The notes beneath the pieces were generated by a model. It was not told where the DNA came from. It worked only from the letters and a program-made list of their open reading frames with translations, and searched no databases. The position numbers were made by a program, and so were the translations under genes. Shown here piece after piece: positions 44,585-54,452 of a stretch of 64,000 nt of DNA. The first letter of the stretch is position 1. Each line of letters begins with the position of its first letter. Origin of the DNA: Segetibacter koreensis DSM 18137 (GTDB lineage Bacteria; Bacteroidota; Bacteroidia; Chitinophagales; Chitinophagaceae); contig NZ_KB893386.1 of assembly GCF_000374045.1 (NCBI RefSeq), forward strand, positions 159,928-223,927. Reading direction: 5' to 3'.

Positions 44585-45619
44585 ATGAAATCAACAAAAA
44601 ATACGAGAGCAGTTATAGTTGGTATTTTTGTACTGCTGGGAGTTGTAATATTTGTGATAACTATTCTTACACTTGGCGGCCAACACAAAACATTTGACAA
44701 ATCAATAACTGTAAGGGCCATTTTTGATGATATAAATGGTTTGCAAAAAGGAAACAATATCTGGTTTTCAGGCGTAAAAATAGGAACGGTAAAGAAAATA
44801 TCTTTTTACGGAAATGCCCAGGTAGAGGTAGATATGAATATAGAAGAAACAGCTCAGGAATATATTCGTAAAAATGCGAAGGCAAGAATTAGCTCAGATG
44901 GATTGATTGGAAATAAAATAATAGTAATCTATCCCGGGGTCTCGAAATCGCCGCCTGTCGAAAATGGCGATATGCTGGGAGTAGAAAAAGCACCTAATCC
45001 GGATGAAATGATGAGTACACTGCAGTCGAATAACAAAAACTTGCTCGAGATTACAAATGACTTTAAAGTTGTCAGCAGAGGAATTGCAGAAGGAAAGGGA
45101 ACAGCAGGAAGATTGCTAACAGATGACAAGTTAATTGATGACCTTCAGGCGTCAATGGTGCTATTAAAAAAAGCTTCGTCTAATGCTCAAAGAATTAGTT
45201 CGTCCGTTGCTGATTATGCTGCCAGCCTTCACAAAAAAGGTACACTTGCAAACGATTTAGTAACAGATACCACAGTTTTTAACAGGCTAAAAACAACAGC
45301 CGATCAAATGCAGGAAGTATCGGCAACTGCCAATAGCGTGGTAAATAATTTAAACAACGCAACTAACGGTCTTAACAATAGCTTAAACAACAGGAATACG
45401 CCGGTAGGCATGTTACTCCATGATGAAGATGCAGCAGCAGACATAAGAGTCACACTGAGAAACCTACAAACAGGCAGTCAAAAGCTGGATGATAACCTGG
45501 AAGCTTTGCAGCATAATTTTTTATTAAAAGGCTTTTTTAAAAAGAAGGCAAAAAAAGAAGAGCAGGAAGCAAAGGAAAAACAAGTTGCACCACAAGCAGA
45601 TTCTCTTGTAAATCGTTAA
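44585..45619 (+). CDS. mlaD: MlaD-type MCE-domain protein
   Basis: 344 residues. One N-terminal membrane helix (about 9-28) is followed by an MCE domain (about 35-115: ITVRAIFDDINGLQKGNNIWFSGVKIGTVKKISFYGNAQVEVDMNIEE). A long, mostly helical Asn/Ser-rich part follows (NLNNATNGLNNSLNNRNT), with a Lys/Glu tail. Bacteroidota MlaD proteins are longer than E. coli MlaD (about 180 residues), as here. The helical tail may span the periplasm and stand in for the missing MlaC shuttle; that is inference. It is the last gene of the operon. Confidence 0.9.
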   Translation: MKSTKNTRAVIVGIFVLLGVVIFVITILTLGGQHKTFDKSITVRAIFDDINGLQKGNNIWFSGVKIGTVKKISFYGNAQVEVDMNIEETAQEYIRKNAKARISSDGLIGNKIIVIYPGVSKSPPVENGDMLGVEKAPNPDEMMSTLQSNNKNLLEITNDFKVVSRGIAEGKGTAGRLLTDDKLIDDLQASMVLLKKASSNAQRISSSVADYAASLHKKGTLANDLVTDTTVFNRLKTTADQMQEVSATANSVVNNLNNATNGLNNSLNNRNTPVGMLLHDEDAAADIRVTLRNLQTGSQKLDDNLEALQHNFLLKGFFKKKAKKEEQEAKEKQVAPQADSLVNR

Positions 45620-45801
45620 TCTTTTTTTGCTATTGTTGCTGTTATAAAACCTTTTTCTTCAAATAATTTCTTAACAGTTATCGTTTCTGTGCGTACCCAG
45701 TGATAATTGTTAAGCAATCTTTTGTACTTGATTCACCATTAGTAATATTTTGATTTACTAAAGAACGAGTGTCAGAGTACTCATCTTTTTATATCGTTAG
45801 C

Positions 45802-46800
45802 ATGAAAATAACATTCTTTTCAACCCAGCCCTACGATAAAGATTTTTTTATTAAATACAATAAGGATTTTGGTTTTGAACTTGAATTCATTGAAGCTGGT
45901 TTAGACGAATCTACAGTTGATATTGTAAAGAAAAGTGAAGCCGTTTGTGTATTTGTAAACGACAAGGTGACAAAAAATGTAATTGAATCTCTTGCCTCAA
46001 AAGGGGTTCATATAATAGCATTGCGGTGCGCAGGTTTTAATAATGTGGATCTAAATGCCGCTAAAGAAAACAATATAAAAGTTTGCCGCGTACCAGCCTA
46101 TTCACCGGAGGCAGTTGCAGAACATGCTGTTGCCATGATTCTTACATTAAATCGAAAAACCCATAAAGCTTACAATCGCGTACGTGAACAAAACTTTTCG
46201 CTAAATGGTTTATTAGGCTTTGACATCCATGGCAAAACCATAGGAGTAATAGGTACCGGAAATATCGGGAAGGCGTTCTGTAAAATTATGATGGGCTTTG
46301 GTTGCCGCGTTCTTGCTTTTGATCTTATTGCTAATAAAGAACTCGAAGAAGCAGGAGTTCAATATCTGCCTCTGACGGATTTACTTGCAGAAAGTGACAT
46401 TATTTCTCTCCACTCTCCTCTTAATGAACAGACATATAATCTAATCAATAACGAAACGATTGATTTGATGAAACCTGGTGTTATGCTTATTAATACAAGC
46501 CGCGGGGGCCTTGTTGATACAAAGGCTGCAATAGCAGGGCTAAAATCTGGTAAGCTGGGTTATCTAGGAATAGACGTGTATGAGCAGGAAGAAAAATTGT
46601 TCTTCAGAGATTTATCAGCCGGAATCATTGATGATGATGTTATATCCCTTTTAATAAGTTTTCCAAATGTTTTGATTACCGCTCACCAGGGCTTTTTTAC
46701 CCGCGAGGCCCTTACTAAAATTGCTGTAACTACTCTATCAAATATTAGTTCTATTGCAAAAGGCGATGATCAAAAAAACAATAGCGGCTTAGTAATCTAA
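45802..46800 (+). CDS. ldhA: D-2-hydroxyacid dehydrogenase, D-lactate dehydrogenase type
   Basis: 332 residues from the ATG at 45802; the upstream start at 45769 would add residues before the conserved MKITFFSTQPYDKDFF. NAD motif GVIGTGNIGKAF is present. The catalytic triad is in place: Arg in LINTSRGGLVD, Glu in VYEQEEKLFF, and His in LITAHQGFFT. The YEQE and TAHQGFFT forms are typical of fermentative D-lactate dehydrogenases (LdhA). It would reduce pyruvate to D-lactate, in line with a low-oxygen lifestyle. It has no visible FNR-type site upstream. Confidence 0.88.
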   Translation: MKITFFSTQPYDKDFFIKYNKDFGFELEFIEAGLDESTVDIVKKSEAVCVFVNDKVTKNVIESLASKGVHIIALRCAGFNNVDLNAAKENNIKVCRVPAYSPEAVAEHAVAMILTLNRKTHKAYNRVREQNFSLNGLLGFDIHGKTIGVIGTGNIGKAFCKIMMGFGCRVLAFDLIANKELEEAGVQYLPLTDLLAESDIISLHSPLNEQTYNLINNETIDLMKPGVMLINTSRGGLVDTKAAIAGLKSGKLGYLGIDVYEQEEKLFFRDLSAGIIDDDVISLLISFPNVLITAHQGFFTREALTKIAVTTLSNISSIAKGDDQKNNSGLVI

Positions 46801-46896
46801 ATTATGCATTTATATTAACAGCCTGGTTTTGTTATCAATGTTATAAATATTATAGCTTAGAAAAATCTTTTGAAAAAAAACTTTTTTCTTCGTTTT

Positions 46897-47928
46897 ATGA
46901 AAGCAGTAAAATATTTAGCAATAGTATTAGGAGGTATTTTTCTTTTTGTAGCATGTAAAAAAGAATTAAGCTTTGAAAATGGATTACCTCTGGGATCTGC
47001 CACTGGTACTTTAAAAAGCGAGTCTGGCAATTGCCAGCCGGTTACTATTAAAGGGAGTTACGTTAAAGACAGTATATTGACCGACAGTAATTATGTTGAG
47101 GTACAGGTTAATTTTTCTGCAACAGGTAAATACAAAATTTCTACAGATACCTCAAACGGATTTTCTTTTCTAGATTCAGGTTATGCATTCACTACCGGTT
47201 TGCAAAGTGTCAGGCTAAAAGGTACGGGTAAACCTATCTTTGTTCAACAGACCAATTTTTCAGTTGCTTTTGACACCAGTGTTTGTATGTTCTCAATAAA
47301 TGTTACCGATACTCTCCCTCCCCCCATAGTTACTCCTGTAACGTCCGCAGATTATTTTCCTACTTCAGATAGCAGCAATTGGACCTACCAGTTTCAAAAC
47401 GGCAGTACCTCATCCGATAGTATTCACACAGCTGTTTTCGGAACTGATGCGACTATTGCAGGCAATACTTATCGAACTTTCATTTCTCAGCAGGCTGGAG
47501 TTATTGATACAAGTTATTATAGAAAAGGGGATGGTTTGTATTATACCTATGGCAATTTTAATCAGTTTAAGATTTACGATACTGTAGATAGTAAAGCAGA
47601 TTATATTTTCTTAAAAGATAATGTTCCTGTCAGCACTACATGGGAGTCTCCTGAAATAAATGCCACCCTCGCTTCTACACCGGGAAATGCAAAAATCACG
47701 TTTACTATTGAAGGGAAAGACATACAAACTACCATTGGCAACACCACTATTGATAGCGTTATACAAGTTAAGCAGGAATATATGTTTGCTCCGTCAGCAA
47801 CAGGAGTATATCAAACAGCAGCTACCGCCAATTTTTACTATGCAAAAAATATTGGTTTCATTAAAGCTGAAACATCAGACCCGTCTCCTGTTACACTTTA
47901 CATTTCCAGGTGGGAGATTTATTATTAA
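46897..47928 (+). CDS. Lipoprotein, 84-residue-Cys-module family, member 1
   Basis: 343 residues from the ATG at 46897, chosen because members 2 and 3 start at the same place (MKAVK-). The lipobox is FVAC (Cys20), followed by KKELSFENG. Residues about 44-133 form the shared module (NCQPVTIKGSYVKDS to DTSVCMFSINVTD), with Cys46 and Cys130 that could form a disulfide. A second part (about 145-343, YFPTSDSSNWTYQF to ISRWEIYY) is shared with member 2 only. It is probably displayed on the outer membrane; the start after Cys fits a surface-export signal. No known family. A terminator follows. Confidence 0.75.
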   Translation: MKAVKYLAIVLGGIFLFVACKKELSFENGLPLGSATGTLKSESGNCQPVTIKGSYVKDSILTDSNYVEVQVNFSATGKYKISTDTSNGFSFLDSGYAFTTGLQSVRLKGTGKPIFVQQTNFSVAFDTSVCMFSINVTDTLPPPIVTPVTSADYFPTSDSSNWTYQFQNGSTSSDSIHTAVFGTDATIAGNTYRTFISQQAGVIDTSYYRKGDGLYYTYGNFNQFKIYDTVDSKADYIFLKDNVPVSTTWESPEINATLASTPGNAKITFTIEGKDIQTTIGNTTIDSVIQVKQEYMFAPSATGVYQTAATANFYYAKNIGFIKAETSDPSPVTLYISRWEIYY

Positions 47929-47947
47929 TAGTAACTATAACTAATAT

Positions 47948-47998
47948 AAAAAAGAGTTTGTGACAAACACGGCCGCAAACTCTTTTTTATATAAAGAG
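47948..47998 (+). terminator. Rho-independent terminator after lipoprotein member 1
   Basis: A 13-bp stem (47948-47960 with 47986-47998), made of AAAAAAGAGTTTG and its complement, lies 20 bp after the stop. Confidence 0.75.
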
Positions 47999-48119
47999 CA
48001 TATGGCAACTTATTTTATTTAATATTCGCCTTTTTTAGAATTTAGTATACCTTTTCTCACATCAATTAATCCAATAGCATTTGATAACATCAAATGCATA
48101 AGTACAAATACAATATTTT

Positions 48120-49136
48120 ATGAAAGCAGTAAAACGATTAGCAGTAATAGTGGGAAGTGTGTATCTTTTTGCAGGGTGCCAAAAAGAACTGAGTATAGAA
48201 AATATAGGCTTTCAAGGTGTAGCCAGTGGTTCTTTAAAAGACAATTCGAGTAATTGTCTTCCTGCGACCATTATGGGTAACTATGTAAAAGGCAGCGTTT
48301 TAACCGATAGTGATTTTGTGGTAGTTCAGGTTAATTTTTCTTCGCCTGGCTCCTATAAAATATCTACCGATACCTCAAATGGTTTTTCTTTTGAAGGTTC
48401 AGGTGTCATGCAAGACTCAGGATTGCAAAGCATTACGTTAAAAGGAACAGGAAACCCTGCTCTTATGCAACAAACCAATTTTGCAGTTACTTTTGATACT
48501 TCTGTTTGTATGTTTTCGATAAACGTTACTGATTCAACAACAGCTGCCCCGGTAGAAACAAGAGATTATTTTCCTACTACTGATTATAGTAACTGGACGT
48601 ATGCCAATAGTAAAACTTCTGACACAATTAATGTAAGATCCAATGAAAAGGACAGACATTGGCTGGCTAATAATTATCGCATGTTTATTAACAACTACGG
48701 CTCACTTGACAGCGATACTTCGTATTATAGAAAAAAGGGTGTGGAATACTTCGAATACGGATATCCCGACCTTCTTTTTCAAATAAACGGCCCTCAGGCA
48801 GGGGATAAAAAAGTTGATTATGCTTTCCTAAATGACAGCTTACCGGTAAACGGCACCTGGGAATCTCCTGAAAAAATTGTAACCTCAGGAACAATTACCG
48901 GAAAATCAAAAATAAAGTTCACCATAGAAGCTGTTAACAGCACACTAACAATGGGTTCTGTAACAGTTGACAGCGTAATACAGGTGCAACGGGAGTATAT
49001 GTTTGCTTCTGACCAAACCGGTATTTATCAAAGCCAGGGAGCTATTAATTATTTCTATGCAAAGAATATTGGTTTAATAAAAATAGATCTGGGAAACAAT
49101 GATATTATTTACGCCAAAAGGTGGGAGATATTCTAG
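48120..49136 (+). CDS. Lipoprotein, 84-residue-Cys-module family, member 2
   Basis: 338 residues. Lipobox FAGC (Cys20), then QKELSIENI. The module spans about 44-133 with Cys46 and Cys130, the same positions as in member 1. The C-terminal part (RDYFPTTDYSNWTYANS to YAKRWEIF) matches member 1 over its whole length, with repeated segments such as SYYRKKGVEYFEYG and NGTWESPE. Members 1 and 2 are clear tandem duplicates that have diverged. Function unknown; probably surface-exposed. Confidence 0.75.
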   Translation: MKAVKRLAVIVGSVYLFAGCQKELSIENIGFQGVASGSLKDNSSNCLPATIMGNYVKGSVLTDSDFVVVQVNFSSPGSYKISTDTSNGFSFEGSGVMQDSGLQSITLKGTGNPALMQQTNFAVTFDTSVCMFSINVTDSTTAAPVETRDYFPTTDYSNWTYANSKTSDTINVRSNEKDRHWLANNYRMFINNYGSLDSDTSYYRKKGVEYFEYGYPDLLFQINGPQAGDKKVDYAFLNDSLPVNGTWESPEKIVTSGTITGKSKIKFTIEAVNSTLTMGSVTVDSVIQVQREYMFASDQTGIYQSQGAINYFYAKNIGLIKIDLGNNDIIYAKRWEIF

Positions 49137-49400
49137 TTTAAGAAACAAGAAATTTTTTTAAGTTACAATCGGCCTTACCTGAGTTATTGCCGGCCTTGCA
49201 TCAGGTTTTTGTGTCGGATCATAAAAAATAAATTGTTTTAAGGAATTGTCAGCTCGATTCCATTAATTGGAATACTTATAAATATATTTGGGGAGCAATA
49301 TTTAGAAAGAGGTAAGGTTAGTGAACTGCTACATTTATTCTTACTATTGTAAATAATTGATCACGAAGAAACTTTAAGTAAAAAACTTTTTATTTGTTTT

Positions 49401-50579
49401 ATGAAAGTAGTAAGGTATTTAATAATATTGATGGGTGGTATCCTTCTTTTCGCAGCATGTCAGAAAGAATTCAGCTTTGAAACTGGAAGTCCTGCTGCCG
49501 GCTCTTTAAAGGATACAACAGGCAATTGCCTGCCTGTTACCGTTAATGGTAGCTATTACGTTGACAGTACGCTCGCAGACAGCAATTTTGTGATGGTACA
49601 GGTTCGATTTTCCGCACCCGGCACTTATACAATATCTACAGATACCTCAAATGGCTTTTCTTTTTCTGCTACAGGATCTGTAAAAGATGTGGGCATTCAG
49701 ACTATTAAACTAACAGGCATAGGAAAACCGATTGCTTCTCAGCTAACAAATTTTTCAGTTTCTTTTGACTCGAGCGTTTGTACTTTTCAGATTCCAGTTA
49801 CAACTGGCACTAACAGTGGAGAAACGGCAATTTATACACTGGCCGGCGCTCCAAATACTTGTTCAAATGCAGATGTACAAGGAGATTATGAAGAAGGGGT
49901 AGTTCTAAATTCAACAAACCTGGTATCGATACAGGTAAATGTAGACAGTGTGGGAACTTATTCTATATCTACCGTGACCAGTAATGGAATGAACTTTAGC
50001 GGACAAGGAGTATTTACTTCAACGGGAGTGCAAACAGTTGTCCTGCAAGGTTCAGGAACTCCAATTAATGCAGGCAATACCGATGTTCCTTTAAATGGAG
50101 GAGGCAACTCGTGCAACTTTACTGTTCCTGTAAAATCTGCCACGCCTCCTGGCGAAGACTCTGCATGGCAGTTTAGCGATGGACTAAACTTTTATCACGG
50201 TTTTATCGACTCAGCCTTTACACACACAGTTCCCCAACTTAATAATGCAACTGCACTAAGTTTTTATGGATTCTCTTATCCGGGCCCTGATTCATTATTC
50301 CAAATGGATATTTTACTTCCGGGCGGTACCATTCAAACGGGAACTTATAATACGGATTCCGCGAATGCTGATTTCTACTTGTACAGTACTGACACAACTA
50401 AAGCACCTTACTTTAAAGCGGATTACACAGTAACACCGGCAGTAAATATTCAGATAAACATCAAAACGTATGATCCGGTAACTAAAATTATAACCGGTAC
50501 ATTTAGTGGAACAGCAGTAAATGGTGCAGGTCAAAAAGTGACGATCAACGAAGGAAAGATTTACGCAAAAGTAGAATAA
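49401..50579 (+). CDS. Lipoprotein, 84-residue-Cys-module family, member 3 (two modules)
   Basis: 392 residues. Lipobox FAAC (Cys20), then QKEFSFETG. It carries two module copies in a row: about 41-133 (Cys43, Cys127) and about 152-244 (Cys154, Cys238), each with the two Cys exactly 84 residues apart. The C-terminal part (about 255-392) is different from members 1 and 2 and resembles the beta-sandwich tails of other Bacteroidota lipoproteins (IITGTFSGTAVNGAGQKVTINEGKIYAKVE). The family seems to shuffle one or two modules with different C-terminal domains. Function unknown. Confidence 0.75.
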   Translation: MKVVRYLIILMGGILLFAACQKEFSFETGSPAAGSLKDTTGNCLPVTVNGSYYVDSTLADSNFVMVQVRFSAPGTYTISTDTSNGFSFSATGSVKDVGIQTIKLTGIGKPIASQLTNFSVSFDSSVCTFQIPVTTGTNSGETAIYTLAGAPNTCSNADVQGDYEEGVVLNSTNLVSIQVNVDSVGTYSISTVTSNGMNFSGQGVFTSTGVQTVVLQGSGTPINAGNTDVPLNGGGNSCNFTVPVKSATPPGEDSAWQFSDGLNFYHGFIDSAFTHTVPQLNNATALSFYGFSYPGPDSLFQMDILLPGGTIQTGTYNTDSANADFYLYSTDTTKAPYFKADYTVTPAVNIQINIKTYDPVTKIITGTFSGTAVNGAGQKVTINEGKIYAKVE

Positions 50580-50601
50580 GACCAAACGGTTTTGAAACAG
50601 C

Positions 50602-50647
50602 GATATTAAAAAGGTTATTTCAATAGTGAGATAACCTTTTTAATATC
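50602..50647. terminator. Rho-independent terminator after lipoprotein member 3
   Basis: A perfect 17-bp stem (50602-50618 with 50631-50647) with a 12-nt loop, 22 bp after the stop. Its A/T runs on both flanks could work in both directions. Confidence 0.8.
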
Positions 50648-50724
50648 TAGTAAGTGTAAATCAGAAGAAGGATAACGTCACATTTCGGAAAAAAGACCGA
50701 AAAATTTCTTTATGAGTCTTTCGC

Positions 50725-50767
50725 GGTTTGGAGGTGCGTTTTTCATGGTTCGGAGGTGGGTCTTTCA
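50725..50767. repeat. Short tandem repeat, two 21-nt units
   Basis: Units at 50725-50745 and 50747-50767 agree at 18 of 21 positions (GGTTyGGAGGTGsGTyTTTCA). They lie between convergent genes. Confidence 0.6.
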
Positions 50768-50811
50768 CATTGAAGTTGAAAAAGAATTAATTTAATATTT
50801 GAAAATAGAAT

Positions 50812-51738
50812 TTATCGAATAAGATTATCCAAAGCACTTTCGATTGAAGGATAAAGAAAAGTAAAACCAGCCGATCTTATTTTTTCTGAACTTACCGTTG
50901 CGCTTTTTAGCACTTCAACACTCAATTCTCCAAGCAATACTTTTAAAACAAATACCGGCACATGGAGGTGCACAAAAAATCTTCCTTTCATTTTTTGCGC
51001 CAGCAGCAAGGTTAGTTCTTTGTTGGTTACCGGTGTAGGTGCTACTGCATTGTAAACGCCTTCTAAGTTTTCATTTTCAATTGCATATATAAACGTTCGA
51101 CACAAGTCTTCTATATGTATCCAGCTTACAACCTGCTTTCCGCTGCCAAGTACACCTGCTATTCCAAACTTCACGGGTTTTTTAAATTCGGGAAGCGCAC
51201 CTCCTTCATTACTTAGCACAATCCCTATACGCAATTTTACAAGACGCTTACCAACTTCTTTTATAGGCTCGACACTTTCTTCCCACAGCCGACATGTCTC
51301 ACCTAAAAATTCTTTATCCGCACGCATGTCTTCGGTGAAAGCCTTTTTCTTAGGTGAGCGGTTTTCATCTTTCCCATACCAACCTATTGCCGATGCACAG
51401 ATAACTGCTTTTACTTTATTAGGTACCTGTTGCAACGCTTTTACCAATAAAGCTCCGCTTTGCGTGCGACTTTCTACTATTTCTTTTTTTCTGTCGCTAG
51501 TCCATCTTTTATCTGCTACACCTGCACCCGCAAGATGTACGATATAATCAGCGGATGAAATAGCGCTCTCATCTATTTTTTGCGATTTTACATCCCATGT
51601 TGCAAAAGTTATATTGTTGCTTTTAGAAGTTTTTTCAGTTCTTGTTAAGATAATAACCTTATGCCCTTTTGCTGTAAGCATGTCAGTAAGAGCAGAACCA
51701 ATTAATCCTGTACCACCCGTTATAAGTATTGTAGACAT
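50812..51738 (-). CDS. TIGR01777 family NAD-dependent epimerase/dehydratase-like protein
   Basis: 308 residues. The N-terminal Rossmann motif GGTGLIGSAL and the family segments WDVKSQKID, IVHLAGAGVADKRWTSDRKKEI, ICASAIGWYG and LRIGIVLSNEGGALPEFKKPVKFGIAGVLGSGKQVVSWIHIEDLC are those of TIGR01777 (E. coli YfcH, SULA in plants). The family is related to sugar nucleotide epimerases, but no substrate is agreed for most members. It starts 18 bp after the TonB-plug/MG2 gene and is probably co-transcribed with it. Confidence 0.9.
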   Translation of the reverse strand: MSTILITGGTGLIGSALTDMLTAKGHKVIILTRTEKTSKSNNITFATWDVKSQKIDESAISSADYIVHLAGAGVADKRWTSDRKKEIVESRTQSGALLVKALQQVPNKVKAVICASAIGWYGKDENRSPKKKAFTEDMRADKEFLGETCRLWEESVEPIKEVGKRLVKLRIGIVLSNEGGALPEFKKPVKFGIAGVLGSGKQVVSWIHIEDLCRTFIYAIENENLEGVYNAVAPTPVTNKELTLLLAQKMKGRFFVHLHVPVFVLKVLLGELSVEVLKSATVSSEKIRSAGFTFLYPSIESALDNLIR

Positions 51739-51756
51739 TGCAGCGTTTATTTGGTG

Positions 51757-54180
51757 TTATTTTCCCTGTTGTATAACCTTTTCTATCCTAACCATTTTGC
51801 CAACTTCATTTACACCCTCCAGTACAACCCTGTATGCTTTTGTTATATCATTATTGTAAAATTCAACTCTTACTTTTTTCCTGGTACTATCAGTTAAAAT
51901 TGCAGGATTCCAATAAAGGGTAGAACGATAATCCGCCGCAACATCGGCTGAGGCAGACAAGTCTTTATAATCAGGCGAATAAAATTCTTTTGCAGAAGAG
52001 TAACCAGTTACAATAGTTTTTGCTAAGCCTTTTCCGGGGGTTGGTTTTACATCACTACCCTTTTTGGTATACACAGCGATAGCGCCACCGGCACCACCAC
52101 CACCAAAACTTCCCATAAAAGGAGGGCGCAAAACTTTTATGTATGCTATGTCATTAATATTAACCGAAGAAAGCATACTTGGATCACCCGGCATTTCATT
52201 TAAAAAAAGCGAAGTTGCACTACCGCGCCAGCTAACAGTAGCATTAGCACCTGTTCCGGTTATCTGAAGACCTGCAACTTTTCCCTGCAAATAAGTAAAT
52301 ATATCATACATCCCGCTTACGGGTTCGTTTGCAAGGTCAAAGGAATAGCCATCACCGCCTTCAAACAAACCACTTGTGTATTTATCTTCCAGCTCCTGCA
52401 GTCTCGTTTTCACTTTTGTTTTTACAGTTACCGTTTGCAATACAGTTCCGCCTGCGTTAAACTTACTACCATATTTTGCAAGCTTGTCTGCAAGAAATTT
52501 TGTTCTTGACAGAATCGAAGTATCTAATTGAATACTTACAGGCCTGTTGGCAACATTTATTTTTTTCGCCCCCTTATACAGGTTATTTGCAAAAGCAACA
52601 CTCATTTCCTGTTCCGCTTTTTTATCTTTCATAAACTGGTAGTGGACGGTAGCAGTATCATAAAAAATAATGTCAGGAATTGAAAATTTATCAACACCTA
52701 CTTTTGGCAACTGCAACAACTGGGTGGAAGAATCTTTTTGCTGCAGAAAAATAAGTATCTCCTCATCACTCCTGAGAGGAGAGGCAGTTGTTACCCCAAA
52801 CACTCTGGCTTCCAAAGATAAAAATGATTCGTTTGGATATTTTAAAGCAGGTTTCCGGCCTCCGGCAAGGTTGCTCCAGTTATACCTTCGCCAGCCGTGT
52901 GTAAGCATTACGAGATCAAGGTGAGCGCTTACACTATCAGAAGTATCAGAAAAATAATAAGCGGGATTATTTACATATCCTTTAATATCGCCCGTAAGTA
53001 ATATTCGCGAATAAATGTTATCGGCATACGTTTGCCTACCTATCGCGGCATCTGTCACTGCGAGAGAAAGATTTGAAAGAAGTGTATCGTCTACTGCAAT
53101 TTCAAAAGTATTTTTTGCCCTGAAATTTGTATTTAACTCGGGGGTGTTGAGCTTTGCATCAAATTTATAGTTGTCGTTATTAATCATAATTATCCGCTCA
53201 GCTATTGGCTCCCAGCTTTCTGAAAAAACAGTAACCTGTAATATTCCTGATGGAAAGTCTCCGACAGGAATAGCACCGCTTGTAGCCAAGGTGGTTTCGA
53301 GGTTCGCTTTAGCTTTGTACACCCTTTGCTGTCCTAGCAATGCTACTATATTTACATTTTTCCATTCTGCCGGCACATCCTGTGTGCGGTTTATAGTAAA
53401 AACTTTCTTCTTTCCCAGCCCCGACATTTTTAATACACATCCCTGTGGTTTTGCCTGAGGCAAAGGTGTTGTTTGCTGGGTTCCGGCAGCATCAGTCCAT
53501 GTAGCCTTATAATTCTCATTAGCCTGAGGCGTAAAAGCAAAACTCCCCATACCATCATGCTCTGCAGAAAACGAAGTGATTACAGTGCCTTTACTATTTA
53601 CTATATTTCCTCTTACAAAAATTGGCATACCATATTCATCATTAGCCTTAAAAGCGACCACCGATTCTAGTGTATTGACCAAATTACCGCCTTCGGGAAA
53701 AAACTGCAATAATGTTGTCTTTGCAGCAGGAGTGATAGATTTGTGATTATCAGCTAATCCTTTCCTATCAACTATGGGAATAGTTTTTTGAAAAATAAAT
53801 GCTGTATCAAAATTGAGCATCCAGGTGGTATAGCCGCGATAGATAAGGTTTCCTGCCGGCAAGGAATCAGGAAGATCAAAATTTCCTGCAGTTGCCGACT
53901 CGGTTATCGGGTACACTTTTCGCTGCAAAACTATTCCCTTATCATTTACAAGTTCAGCATAAAAATTTTTACTGTTTACCGCTAGGCTAAAACCAGAAAA
54001 CAAGTACGCCTTAAACCAAATGGTTTCGCCGGCCATGTATAGGTCTTTATCAAAATGCACATACGCTTTTTGTTCAGGAACCTGGTCAGCGTACACCTTT
54101 ATCATAGAATCTAATACCTGGGCTTTAACAGAAAAGAAAGAAAAAATACATACACCCGTAAAGAGAAGAAATTTCTTCAT
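51757..54180 (-). CDS. MG2-like / TonB-dependent receptor plug domain protein
   Basis: 807 residues with a signal peptide (cleavage near FSVKAQ). Residues about 30-140 form a macroglobulin MG2-like domain (AYVHFDKDLYMAGETIWFKAYLF). Several beta domains follow to about 570. A TonB plug-like domain lies at about 640-735 (MYDIFTYLQGKVAGLQITGTGANATVSWRGSATSLFLNEMPGD, DIAYIKVLRPPFMGSFGGGGAGGAIAVYTKKG). There is no TonB barrel after the plug, so it is not a complete receptor. Such proteins occur widely in Bacteroidota; they may cooperate with other outer-membrane proteins. Function not established. Confidence 0.83.
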   Translation of the reverse strand: MKKFLLFTGVCIFSFFSVKAQVLDSMIKVYADQVPEQKAYVHFDKDLYMAGETIWFKAYLFSGFSLAVNSKNFYAELVNDKGIVLQRKVYPITESATAGNFDLPDSLPAGNLIYRGYTTWMLNFDTAFIFQKTIPIVDRKGLADNHKSITPAAKTTLLQFFPEGGNLVNTLESVVAFKANDEYGMPIFVRGNIVNSKGTVITSFSAEHDGMGSFAFTPQANENYKATWTDAAGTQQTTPLPQAKPQGCVLKMSGLGKKKVFTINRTQDVPAEWKNVNIVALLGQQRVYKAKANLETTLATSGAIPVGDFPSGILQVTVFSESWEPIAERIIMINNDNYKFDAKLNTPELNTNFRAKNTFEIAVDDTLLSNLSLAVTDAAIGRQTYADNIYSRILLTGDIKGYVNNPAYYFSDTSDSVSAHLDLVMLTHGWRRYNWSNLAGGRKPALKYPNESFLSLEARVFGVTTASPLRSDEEILIFLQQKDSSTQLLQLPKVGVDKFSIPDIIFYDTATVHYQFMKDKKAEQEMSVAFANNLYKGAKKINVANRPVSIQLDTSILSRTKFLADKLAKYGSKFNAGGTVLQTVTVKTKVKTRLQELEDKYTSGLFEGGDGYSFDLANEPVSGMYDIFTYLQGKVAGLQITGTGANATVSWRGSATSLFLNEMPGDPSMLSSVNINDIAYIKVLRPPFMGSFGGGGAGGAIAVYTKKGSDVKPTPGKGLAKTIVTGYSSAKEFYSPDYKDLSASADVAADYRSTLYWNPAILTDSTRKKVRVEFYNNDITKAYRVVLEGVNEVGKMVRIEKVIQQGK

Positions 54181-54452
54181 GCATATAGAATTTACTACAA
54201 AAAACTTACAAGCGAATGTAGGGCAAATAAAAATCTTTTAATTGCCAATGAATTGAGAAAATAGAATAACCGAATTTTATGTAAAAATTGTTCACTATTG
54301 CTTTTTAAGGGTCTGGGCTTAGGCATCTGTTGAAAGCTGTTGTCACTTACTGCCCCCAAAAACCTTTACCAGGCTTTTTCTGTAATCTCATTTTTCTATC
54401 ACATATTCTATTGCTGGTTTTACAATCTTGGAAAAAGCATGGTAATATTTCT

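Noticed and set aside
51757..54180. Full TonB-dependent receptor with SusD partner
   Set aside because: Only a plug-like domain is present, no C-terminal barrel, and no SusD-like gene is adjacent.
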